Origin: Candidatus Omnitrophota bacterium
Lineage (GTDB): Bacteria; Omnitrophota; Gorgyraeia; Gygaellales; Profunditerraquicolaceae
Assembly (NCBI GenBank): GCA_028715785.1
Contig: JAQURC010000005.1
Coordinates: 66,095 to 99,293 of the forward strand
Direction of reading: 5' to 3'
Length of the DNA: 33,199 bases
This document shows, in pieces, positions 8,805 through 15,017 of the stretch. Below the pieces are notes generated by a model. It saw only the letters and a list, made by a program, of their open reading frames with translations, did no database searches and was not told the origin of the DNA. The position numbers and the translations under genes are program-made. Positions within the stretch are counted from its first letter, which is position 1, and each line of letters starts with the position of its first letter.

Positions 8805-9077
8805 CTAGATTACCTTAAGCAGCATTAAGAATCCGATAAGGATAAACATAGAAGCGCCGACATAACGGATCAGCTCCGGCCGGATAAACTTTGCCATCAG
8901 CGCCCCCAGAAAAACTGAAATCACCGTAACGACAATATAGGCGCTCACCGAACCTAACCAAACTGCTAGAGGCCTGCCGGTTTTGGCTGCCATGCCAATG
9001 CCGACTAACTGCGTCTTATCCGCCAGTTCCGCGAAAAATACCGCTCCAAAGGTAGCCACAAAAATTTCCCAAACCAT
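8805..9077 (-). CDS. Single-domain Gdt1/TMEM165 (UPF0016) membrane protein, putative cation/Mn2+ transporter
   Basis: About 90 aa with three hydrophobic segments and one copy of the family motif as ELADKTQ near the N-terminus (consensus ExGDKT). Most family members carry two such repeats; a one-repeat protein would have to act as a dimer. The family exports or exchanges Mn2+/Ca2+ with protons. The ORF track starts at a TTG (9083), but a GGAG Shine-Dalgarno sits about 8 nt before ATG 9077 and almost touches the TTG, so I choose ATG. It is first in the LPS operon, 3 bp before lpxK, behind the promoter called at 9118-9146. Metal supply to glycosyltransferases is an inference from position only. 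Confidence 0.85.
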   Translation of the reverse strand: MVWEIFVATFGAVFFAELADKTQLVGIGMAAKTGRPLAVWLGSVSAYIVVTVISVFLGALMAKFIRPELIRYVGASMFILIGFLMLLKVI

Positions 9078-9117
9078 CTTCAACTCTCCTCTCTAAATAT
9101 GCGTACATTAACAAAAT

Positions 9118-9146
9118 ATGATAGCATACAAGAGGCATGCAAGCAA
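9118..9146 (-). promoter_or_regulatory. Candidate sigma70 promoter for the LPS operon
   Basis: On the minus strand, TTGCTT (-35) and TATCAT (-10, five of six consensus bases) are separated by 17 bp. The expected start is near 9111, giving a leader of about 34 nt that contains the GGAG ribosome site of the Gdt1-like gene. The spacer contains the inverted pair GCATGC/GTATGC. The -35 is weak. Confidence 0.45.
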
Positions 9147-9199
9147 ATGATTTCAAAGGTAAAAACTTAAGAATGACAATGGGATATGGAAATTATTGT

Positions 9200-9373
9200 C
9201 TACGCGGGTCCTGCCGAGCCTTGTCTTTGGCAGCACCGCTCGATTTTCCCCAGCGTGGAAAATCTTCGCTTCGGCAAAAATTCTCGCTCTGCCAGGACAT
9301 TTAGTGCGGGCAGCCCTGCCCGCTCGAATTTTTGAGATGCTGCTCAAAGCCAAGGCTCGTCACCCGCTGGTAG
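9200..9373. repeat. Long imperfect inverted repeat, copy A of the composite intergenic element
   Basis: The first 30 bases (CTACGCGGGT...CGAGCCTTG) match the reverse complement of the last 30 (CTACCAGCGGGT...CGAGCCTTG), with further pairing inward (TTTG..CAGCA). A perfect GCGGGCA/TGCCCGC hairpin lies inside. The block aligns along most of its length with the minus strand of 21661-21825. Short ORFs here in the track (9153-9384) are products of the repeat. No protein family is recognisable. Confidence 0.75.
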
Positions 9374-9384
9374 TATACATATAA

Positions 9385-9598
9385 ATGACACTGGCAAGTT
9401 TCGCAGCGAATGTCGATTTTAGCCAATGGAGCTTGAGTATTCCGGGTATCCCGGTGGAGCAAAGCGACAACACCGGGATGGCGAAGCTGTCTGAGGCCGT
9501 CTCCGCTAGAGCGGGACGGCCGAGTTCTGCAGCCACCGGAATACGAAAGATCATTGGCGTTAAAAAATCAACCTGAGCGAGAAACTTGGCAGGGTCAT
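9385..9598. repeat. 214-bp inverted repeat with two internal hairpins
   Basis: Outer arms 9385-9445 and 9536-9598 pair imperfectly: ATGACaCTGgCAAGTTTC against ATGACcCTGcCAAGTTTC at the ends, and GTATTCCGG against its complement at the inner end. The middle holds two further perfect stems, ATCCCGGTG/CACCGGGAT (9448-9456 with 9471-9479) and GGCCGTC/GACGGCC (9495-9501 with 9515-9521). The fold would be a long stem closing a multi-branch loop. No coding signal is seen. It could be a small non-autonomous mobile element or a structured RNA. Confidence 0.75.
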
Positions 9599-9600
9599 TT

Positions 9601-9644
9601 GCAGCAGGCGGCGAAAATCTTCGTGCCGAAGCAACAGACGGAAA
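9601..9644 (-). repeat. 44-bp fragment matching the left arm of the 21469-21651 repeat
   Basis: Its reverse complement matches bases 21470-21513 at 41 of 44 positions, including TTGCTTCGGCACGAAGATTT. It lies just downstream of the STAS-PilZ stop codon and completes the collinear composite element that begins at 9200. Confidence 0.75.
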
Positions 9645-9663
9645 GCGAAGGTTATTATTGAAA

Positions 9664-10386
9664 TTAATCCGAAGGCCTGAAGGAAAGGTTGCGGTCGATA
9701 AACTCAATCAATTTTTGCTGGTTGGCCGTAGAGATGTTGCGAAATTCCACTCCGATCCCCGGATACTCGTGCATCTGGACTTCTTTATCCGGCACCCAGA
9801 CGACGACCGCCTCAAGCTCCAACTCCTCATTTTTTGGCGCAAGCTTCATTTTAAGCAAAACTTCATCTCCGAGCTTGAATTTAGCGCAGCCAAAGATGAA
9901 GGCGCCCACCGCGCTTAAGTTAATTATATCGACTTTAAGGCATACCGGAGAATCCTCTTTTTTGGATTTTAATTCTATTTTTAGATCAATGGGCAGGCGC
10001 TTAAACCTGCGGCGCAGCTGCATCTTCTTGATATTCTCGATAATCTTATCTTCCTTAAAACTGTTCAGCGCCAAATCTTCGTTGGCATAAATCTCAATCG
10101 CCCTGTCGGTGCCGGAGATCGCAAATACCCCTTTAAGATGCGCCGGGATATTCACAAATTTCATCCTGCCCCGGTGGTTAATCACCTCTTTATAAGCAAT
10201 GATCACCACCGACACCCCCATATAATCTATTGCCTCCACATCCTCCAGGTTGCAAAGGATATCCGTGTATCCGTCGCGCACGCACTGGCCGGCTACCTCC
10301 ACCAGGTTAGCCGAGTCAACATCGATGCGGCCGCTTAAATCCAAAATAACGATATTTCCTGCCTGCCTTGCTTTTATCTCTAGCAT
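9664..10386 (-). CDS. STAS-domain/PilZ-domain fusion protein
   Basis: The protein is 240 aa. Residues 1 to about 108 are a STAS domain of the anti-sigma-factor-antagonist type (IVILDLSGRIDVDSAN, then a DxxG loop). At the site of the usual phosphorylated Ser (D-S-S/T-G) the sequence is D54-Y-M-G57, so phosphorylation by a kinase-type anti-sigma factor looks unlikely. Residues about 122-235 are a PilZ domain with both c-di-GMP motifs: RxxxR within RRRFKR (125-130) and NxSxxG as NLSAVG (156-161). This is a candidate c-di-GMP receptor that passes the signal through protein contact. The start overlaps osmC by 7 bp. No partner kinase is in the window. Confidence 0.88.
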   Translation of the reverse strand: MLEIKARQAGNIVILDLSGRIDVDSANLVEVAGQCVRDGYTDILCNLEDVEAIDYMGVSVVIIAYKEVINHRGRMKFVNIPAHLKGVFAISGTDRAIEIYANEDLALNSFKEDKIIENIKKMQLRRRFKRLPIDLKIELKSKKEDSPVCLKVDIINLSAVGAFIFGCAKFKLGDEVLLKMKLAPKNEELELEAVVVWVPDKEVQMHEYPGIGVEFRNISTANQQKLIEFIDRNLSFRPSD

Positions 10387-10763
10387 GTTAACTTAAACTC
10401 GATTAACGGGTTGCCTTTTAAAGTATTATGCGCCGGGCAATTCTTGATAAATTCAAGCAGGGCCTTCTGCCTGCGCTCATCCAGCCCGGAGTCTTTTAAA
10501 TCTATATCAACATTGATTTTTCTAAAAGAAAAAGGCGGCTGGCTGGAAAGCTCCGCAGAAACATTGAGCTTAAAATTCTCCAAGTTTAATTTTGCCCCCT
10601 GGGCGTATTTACGGATATATACGCCCAGGCAGCTTCCTAATCCGGCCAAAAGCGTATCCAGGGGAGTCAACCCCTTGCCCTTTGCGTCGATAATGAATTC
10701 GCTCTCTCCTACTTTAACCGTAAAAGCTAAATCCTGATTGTGGGTAACCTGGGCATTATACAT
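10380..10763 (-). CDS. OsmC/Ohr family protein
   Basis: The protein is 127 aa. It has the fold-defining LTPLDTLLAGLGSCLGVYI, containing the first redox Cys, and a second Cys in FIKNCPAHNTL, the two positions used by OsmC/Ohr peroxidases to reduce organic hydroperoxides with a thiol reductant. The N-terminus is short, as in the YhfA-like branch, so the exact substrate is uncertain. A full AGGAGG ribosome site lies at 10769-10774, about 5 nt before ATG 10763. The stop overlaps the STAS-PilZ start by 7 bp. A 54-bp gap with a hairpin separates it from the deaminase upstream. Confidence 0.88.
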   Translation of the reverse strand: MYNAQVTHNQDLAFTVKVGESEFIIDAKGKGLTPLDTLLAGLGSCLGVYIRKYAQGAKLNLENFKLNVSAELSSQPPFSFRKINVDIDLKDSGLDERRQKALLEFIKNCPAHNTLKGNPLIEFKLTC

Positions 10764-10786
10764 TCAAACCTCCTATCCAGTAAGGC

Positions 10787-10818
10787 ACACCCGCGTAATT
10801 CCGCCAAGCGCGGGGTGT
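10787..10818. other. GC-rich hairpin between deaminase and osmC genes
   Basis: ACACCCGCG (10787-10795) pairs with CGCGGGGTGT (10809-10818) with one bulged base. It starts at the stop codon of the minus-strand deaminase gene. No T-run follows on either strand, so it is not a classical intrinsic terminator. It may protect the mRNA end or attenuate transcription. Confidence 0.35.
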
Positions 10819-11294
10819 CAATATGCTTTTGCTTTGGCCTGTTCCTGCCAAAATTTAAAAAGCGCGATATTCTCTTTTGCCAATAATCCCGATGTGATTT
10901 TAATTTTGCTTTTACCCAGCCTCTTTAACTTTAAATTAGAAACTGCCAGCTCATTAAAACCAAAACTCCGGGCGTCTTTTATCCCGCAGCCAAAAACCAC
11001 CCTCGAGATCCTGGCCCAATGGCAGGCGGAAAAACACATCGGGCAGGGCTCGCATGTGGAATAAAGAGTGCAGCCGGATAAATCTATCCTCTTTAGCGAC
11101 TTACAAGCGGAGCGGATGGCGGTAATTTCAGCATGGGCGGTAATGTCCGTATCCTTCCAGACAAGGTTATGGCTGCAGGCGATAACTTTATCCTTCTCCA
11201 CGATACAGACGCCAAAAGGGGTCTGGCCTTTGCTCACTCCCTCCTTTGCCTTCTCTATCGCCAGGCGCATAAATTTTAAATCTTGTTTTTTCAT
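10818..11294 (-). CDS. Cytidine-deaminase-fold enzyme, guanine deaminase-like
   Basis: The protein is 158 aa from ATG 11294. Zinc motifs are HAEITAIRSA (His ligand and catalytic Glu) and CEPCPMCFSACHWA (two Cys ligands). The HAE-I/V-TAIR spacing and the PCPMC..A..WA context resemble bacterial guanine deaminases (Bacillus GuaD type, guanine to xanthine) more than TadA, but a related nucleobase deaminase cannot be excluded. The track begins at 11519, inside the upstream UbiA frame. I prefer ATG 11294 because AAGGG lies just before it, its A is shared with the upstream TGA stop (TGATG), and family homology starts there. Confidence 0.85.
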   Translation of the reverse strand: MKKQDLKFMRLAIEKAKEGVSKGQTPFGVCIVEKDKVIACSHNLVWKDTDITAHAEITAIRSACKSLKRIDLSGCTLYSTCEPCPMCFSACHWARISRVVFGCGIKDARSFGFNELAVSNLKLKRLGKSKIKITSGLLAKENIALFKFWQEQAKAKAY

Positions 11295-12211
11295 CAAGCC
11301 CTTCTTGCCAATAAACCCAATATACAACTCAAAGACGTCCCCAAATTTACGATGATCGTCAAACCGCACATTTTTTCCAGCTTCTGCCTGTCTTGATATT
11401 CTCCTTTTAACATCCGGCCGGCTAATATCAGCGCAAGGACAAACACCGGAAAATAAAAAATCCCGCTTATCGCCGGGAACCCTGAAGCCAGCGCCAAAAA
11501 AAACGTAACTGCGGAACAACCAACTAAAAAGGCATAAAGAAAAGCCCCTTTGGCCTTGCCTATGCGCGCCAATAAATTCAGCTTACCGGACTGGATATCC
11601 GCCGGATAATCCGGATATTCATTGATCAATATTATATTAACCACCGCGCAGGCAATGGGGAGAGAAACTAATGTTGGCAGGATAGCAAAACGGGCTGCCT
11701 GGATATAAAACCCCGCGTTTACCGCCAGCCACCCAAAGGCGTAAGCGATGAAAATTTCCCCGATCCCCCGGCTTACCCAGCGCAAAGGCGGCTTGGAATA
11801 GAAAAATCCGCAGATTATCCCCGAAATGCCCAACAATAAAGTCCACTTACCGGTATTAAAATAAAACTGCAAAATCAATCCTAGCGCTAATGCCAGAAAA
11901 ACAACCACGCCGATTAAAATCTTTACTTTTTTAGGCGCAATGATATTTTCTACCACTACCTGGCTGCCGCCGCTAAAAAAATTTTTCTCTAAAGTTATGC
12001 TTAAACGGTCTTCTTTGATATCATAGACCTCTCCGCCATAATGCGCAGCTAACTGCACAAGTAAAGCTCCGCTTAAGCCCAGCAAAAAAACCGGCCAGCT
12101 GAATTTGCCGGCGATATAGCCGGCAAGCAAGGCGCCCAAAATATACGGCAGCACCGTCACGCTTAAAAAAGGAACCCGGGAAAGCAATAACCAGTGTTTT
12201 AACTTTGCCAT
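11294..12211 (-). CDS. UbiA-family prenyltransferase (MenA-like)
   Basis: About 305 aa with eight or nine hydrophobic segments. The first Asp-rich site is modified: YGGEVYDIKEDR replaces the usual NDxxDxxxD. The second reads NEYPDYPADIQSGKLNL, like the D-x-x-x-D loop followed by GK in MenA proteins. The family joins a polyprenyl chain to an aromatic acceptor at the membrane; MenA makes demethylmenaquinone. No other menaquinone genes are in the window, so the acceptor is open. ATG 12211 is preferred over TTG 12217 because of AGG 6 nt upstream. It starts 2 nt after the 55-aa ORF and ends in a TGATG junction with the deaminase gene. Confidence 0.85.
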   Translation of the reverse strand: MAKLKHWLLLSRVPFLSVTVLPYILGALLAGYIAGKFSWPVFLLGLSGALLVQLAAHYGGEVYDIKEDRLSITLEKNFFSGGSQVVVENIIAPKKVKILIGVVVFLALALGLILQFYFNTGKWTLLLGISGIICGFFYSKPPLRWVSRGIGEIFIAYAFGWLAVNAGFYIQAARFAILPTLVSLPIACAVVNIILINEYPDYPADIQSGKLNLLARIGKAKGAFLYAFLVGCSAVTFFLALASGFPAISGIFYFPVFVLALILAGRMLKGEYQDRQKLEKMCGLTIIVNLGTSLSCILGLLARRA

Positions 12212-12213
12212 AA

Positions 12214-12381
12214 TCAACCTATCTGTTTACGACTACTCCTGCGTAAAGCTTTAACCATGCGGTCATAGGCCTCCTGCGCAGTCTTACCTTCGGTAAGATG
12301 CTCAAAACAGACAGCCGCAAATCCCGCCCTGTTCTTGATCTTGAAAATCTCTACCTTTAAATGCCCGATCTTCTCTAACAT
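12214..12381 (-). CDS. Small conserved-looking protein of 55 aa (not in ORF track)
   Basis: Hand translation gives MLEKIGHLKVEIFKIKNR at the start, then AGFAAVCFEHLTEGKTAQEA, and a basic C-terminus with RMVKALRR. It begins 7 nt after the greA stop and ends 2 nt before the UbiA start, exactly filling the gap. It reads like real protein: alternating beta-type residues, then an amphipathic helix with basic residues, and codon use like its neighbours. The pattern loosely recalls small HicB-like beta-beta-alpha folds, but I do not recognise the family. There is no strong Shine-Dalgarno, so translation is probably coupled to greA. Confidence 0.7.
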   Translation of the reverse strand: MLEKIGHLKVEIFKIKNRAGFAAVCFEHLTEGKTAQEAYDRMVKALRRSSRKQIG

Positions 12382-12388
12382 TAAAATA

Positions 12389-12859
12389 TTAACGCGATAT
12401 CTTGATTATTTTGTATTTTAGGATCCCGGCAGGAATCTTAATTTGCACAATCTCGTTCTCCTTATGTCCCAATAACCCCTGCCCTACCGGAGAGCTTACC
12501 GAAATTTTATTTTGATTATAATCGGCCTCAAGCTCGGAAACCAAAGTATACTCCAGATCCTCATCCGTATCCATATCCTTTAACTTTACCGTTGCCCCGA
12601 TCAAGACTTCATCTTTGGGCATATCTTTATCCAATATACGCGCACGCGCCAGCTTCTCCTCCAACTCCCTGATCTGTTTTTCATTGTGGGCTTGGGCGTC
12701 TTTTGCCGCGTCATACTCGGCGTTTTCGCTGATGTCGCCATGGCTTCTTGCCTCACCCACTGCTTTAGCAAGCTGCCGGCGCTTGACTGTCTTTAATTGC
12801 TCCAACTGGCTGGCTAATTTTTCATAACCTTCCTGCGTCAGATAAATTTCACCGGGCAT
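12389..12859 (-). CDS. greA: Transcription elongation factor GreA
   Basis: The protein is 156 aa, the standard length. The N-terminal coiled coil carries the hallmark GDISENAEYDAAK, whose acidic tip enters the RNA polymerase secondary channel and stimulates cleavage of backtracked RNA. The C-terminal FKBP-like domain includes VSSPVGQGLLGHKENEIV. ATG 12859 is preceded by TAGGAGCC at suitable spacing. It lies 8 bp after waaA and 7 bp before the 55-aa ORF. Confidence 0.96.
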   Translation of the reverse strand: MPGEIYLTQEGYEKLASQLEQLKTVKRRQLAKAVGEARSHGDISENAEYDAAKDAQAHNEKQIRELEEKLARARILDKDMPKDEVLIGATVKLKDMDTDEDLEYTLVSELEADYNQNKISVSSPVGQGLLGHKENEIVQIKIPAGILKYKIIKISR

Positions 12860-12867
12860 ATTGGCTC

Positions 12868-14136
12868 CTATCCATTTAATTGCCTGATAACCTGAATGTT
12901 TTTCAGTGTCGCCCCTTTATTGGCGATAATCAATCCATAGCCCCGCTCCGCCATCTCTTTGGCCGCAGGGAGATCGCCTAAAACCTCTTTTATTTTGGCA
13001 ACTAACTCTTGGCAATCATGCGCCATGAACGCGGCTTTATTTTCCAGGAACAGTTCGCTGATATCCCGGAAGTTGAACATATACGGCCCGAAAATTACCG
13101 GTTTTTTCAGGCTGGCCGGTTCAAGGATATTGTGGCCGCCTTTCTTCACCAGGCTTCCGCCCATAAAAACGATATCGGCAACAGAGTAATAATTAAACAA
13201 CTCTCCGATAACATCGAGTATGAATACGGCTTTATTAATGCAGGTCGGGCATGTGCCGCTGATACTGGAAATAAAAATCGGCATAAAACCTTTACCTATA
13301 GCCAGGTCGGCAATTTCTTTACTGCGCTGCGGATGCCGGGGCGCAATCAGAAGTTTTAATTCAGGGAAAACAATCAAAAGCTCCGCGTAAGCTTTAAGGA
13401 TCGACTCTTCCTCTTTGGGATGCGTGCTTCCGCAAACCAATAATTTATCATCCTGGGACAACCAGAGCTTCTGCCGGTAAGCCGCTCCATCGATTCTTGC
13501 GGCGGCTTCTAAATTAAGATCAAATTTTACATTTCCCGTAACCTGGATATTCTGTTCTGCTACTCCTAAATTTTGTAAACGCAGGGCGTCAACCTCTGAC
13601 TGCACGCAGAACCGGCTGACTTTTCTTAATATCGGCCGGATAAATAACTTGACCGCGGAATATCCGCCATAAGAGTTGTCCGAAATCCTGCCGTTGACCG
13701 TAATTACCGGTATCTTTTGCCGATAAAGACAGTTGATCAGGTTCGGCCAGATTTCAGTTTCGGCGATGATAAACATGCAGGGGTCAATCTTTTTTATAAC
13801 CTTGCTGACGATAAAACTAAAATCTAAAGGCAGATAAGTTAAAAAGTCGCCCCTCTTAATTAAACCCTGGGCAATTTTATTTCCCGTGGCAGTCACGGTA
13901 GAGATGACTATTTTCTTCTGAGGGTAAATTTTTCTCAGCTCTGTAACCAGCCCTTTAATGGCAACGACTTCCCCTACGCTTACAGCATGGATCCAGACAG
14001 GCCGGTCCAAATCCAGATCAAGCGGCAGGCTGCCCAGGCGCCTGGTGAACCCCTGGTGGAATTTTCCGCGGAATAAATACAGGGGGAGGTAAATCAGCGA
14101 AAAAATAAAAAATATTAAATCATAAATTATAAACAT
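12868..14136 (-). CDS. waaA: 3-deoxy-D-manno-octulosonic acid (Kdo) transferase
   Basis: The protein is 422 aa, typical for WaaA/KdtA. It has an N-terminal membrane anchor (IIYDLIFFIFSLIYLPLYL), then VWIHAVSVGEV with the catalytic Glu, VISTVTATGNKIA, and the acceptor-domain segment IAETEIWPNLI. The C-terminal domain has VCGSTHPKEEE, APRHPQR, FMGGSLVKKGGHNILEP and FGPYMFNF, all hallmark motifs. It transfers Kdo from CMP-Kdo to lipid IVA at the inner membrane, so it acts on the product of LpxK encoded at 7740-8801. It sits 9 bp after xerC and 8 bp before greA, away from the main LPS operon. Confidence 0.96.
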   Translation of the reverse strand: MFIIYDLIFFIFSLIYLPLYLFRGKFHQGFTRRLGSLPLDLDLDRPVWIHAVSVGEVVAIKGLVTELRKIYPQKKIVISTVTATGNKIAQGLIKRGDFLTYLPLDFSFIVSKVIKKIDPCMFIIAETEIWPNLINCLYRQKIPVITVNGRISDNSYGGYSAVKLFIRPILRKVSRFCVQSEVDALRLQNLGVAEQNIQVTGNVKFDLNLEAAARIDGAAYRQKLWLSQDDKLLVCGSTHPKEEESILKAYAELLIVFPELKLLIAPRHPQRSKEIADLAIGKGFMPIFISSISGTCPTCINKAVFILDVIGELFNYYSVADIVFMGGSLVKKGGHNILEPASLKKPVIFGPYMFNFRDISELFLENKAAFMAHDCQELVAKIKEVLGDLPAAKEMAERGYGLIIANKGATLKNIQVIRQLNG

Positions 14137-14145
14137 TCTACAGCC

Positions 14146-15015
14146 TTAGGCGTGCGGGTGCGCCTTATCATAAACACTCTTTAATTTCTCGGTGGTTAAA
14201 TGCGTGTAAATCTGCGTTGTCGACAGGTTCGCATGGCCCAGAAGCTCCTGCACTGTGCGCAGGTCTGCGCCGCGGTTTAAAAGATGCGTGGCAAATGAAT
14301 GCCTGAAGGTATGCGCGGAAACTCCCGGCTTAATCCCGGCTGCCTTTAGATATTTTACCAAAACAAAACGCACCCCGCGGGTGGTAATGCGCCGGCTGTT
14401 GTTATTCAGAAATACGGCATCTGCCGGTTTTTTTCTTTTATCCAAATACCTGCGGATGGCCAAAAGCGCCGTGTCTCCCATCGGCACGATTCTTTCCTTT
14501 TTGCCTTTGCCTCTGATTTTAAGGATCCCGCTGATAAAATCGATGTCATCCAGGTTTAATCCTACCAATTCCGAAATACGCAACCCGCTGGAATAAAACG
14601 CCTCTAAGATCGCCCGGTCGCGCAGCCCCAAAAGGTCATCTTTGTCTTTGCCATGAGCCGATTCGATTAATTTATAGACCTCCTCCTCGGTCATAAAGGA
14701 CGGCAGGTGCTTTTCCAGTTTGGGGCTGGAGAGCATCAGCATGGGATTGGTTTTAATGTAGCTTTCGCGGGTAAGAAATTTAAAAAAGCTGCGCAATGAG
14801 GAAAGCCGGCGGCCGACAGTGCGATTCCCCAAGTTTTTTTCCTTTAAGACCGCCAAATATTTTCTAAGCATTAAATAGTCGATCTTTTCAAGATCGGCTC
14901 CGGTGATAAATTTATTAAACCCTTCCAGGTCCAATTTATAATTTAAAATAGTATAGGGAGAATAATTTTTCTCAATCTCCAAATAGCGCACAAACTTTTC
15001 GATATACTTTTCCAT
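14146..15015 (-). CDS. xerC: Tyrosine recombinase XerC/XerD
   Basis: The protein is 289 aa. The N-terminal SAM-like DNA-binding domain spans about 1-95 (FVRYLEIEKNYSPYTILNY). Catalytic residues are visible: Arg in SSGLRISELVGL, Lys in IRGKGKKERIVP, His/Arg in HTFRHSFATH, His in ELLGHANLST and nucleophile Tyr in TQIYTHLT. The end, VYDKAHPHA, resembles XerC, and the topA-xerC order also matches the Bacillus topA/codV region, so I favour XerC over XerD. It resolves chromosome dimers at dif. It begins 2 bp after the topA stop. No dif site was recognised in the window. Confidence 0.9.
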   Translation of the reverse strand: MEKYIEKFVRYLEIEKNYSPYTILNYKLDLEGFNKFITGADLEKIDYLMLRKYLAVLKEKNLGNRTVGRRLSSLRSFFKFLTRESYIKTNPMLMLSSPKLEKHLPSFMTEEEVYKLIESAHGKDKDDLLGLRDRAILEAFYSSGLRISELVGLNLDDIDFISGILKIRGKGKKERIVPMGDTALLAIRRYLDKRKKPADAVFLNNNSRRITTRGVRFVLVKYLKAAGIKPGVSAHTFRHSFATHLLNRGADLRTVQELLGHANLSTTQIYTHLTTEKLKSVYDKAHPHA

Positions 15016-15017
15016 AA

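Noticed and set aside
9650-9690. Possible terminator after STAS-PilZ around CCGAAGGCCTGAAGG
   Set aside because: The halves are direct rather than complementary and no T-run follows.
9153-9918. ORFs 9153-9353, 9196-9384, 9360-9707, 9385-9576 and 9586-9918
   Set aside because: They run through inverted repeats or antisense to STAS-PilZ, and their translations follow the repeat palindromes and show no domain.
11295-11519. N-terminal extension of the deaminase ORF to 11519
   Set aside because: It lies in another frame of the UbiA gene, has no family similarity, and ATG 11294 has its own ribosome site and a TGATG junction.
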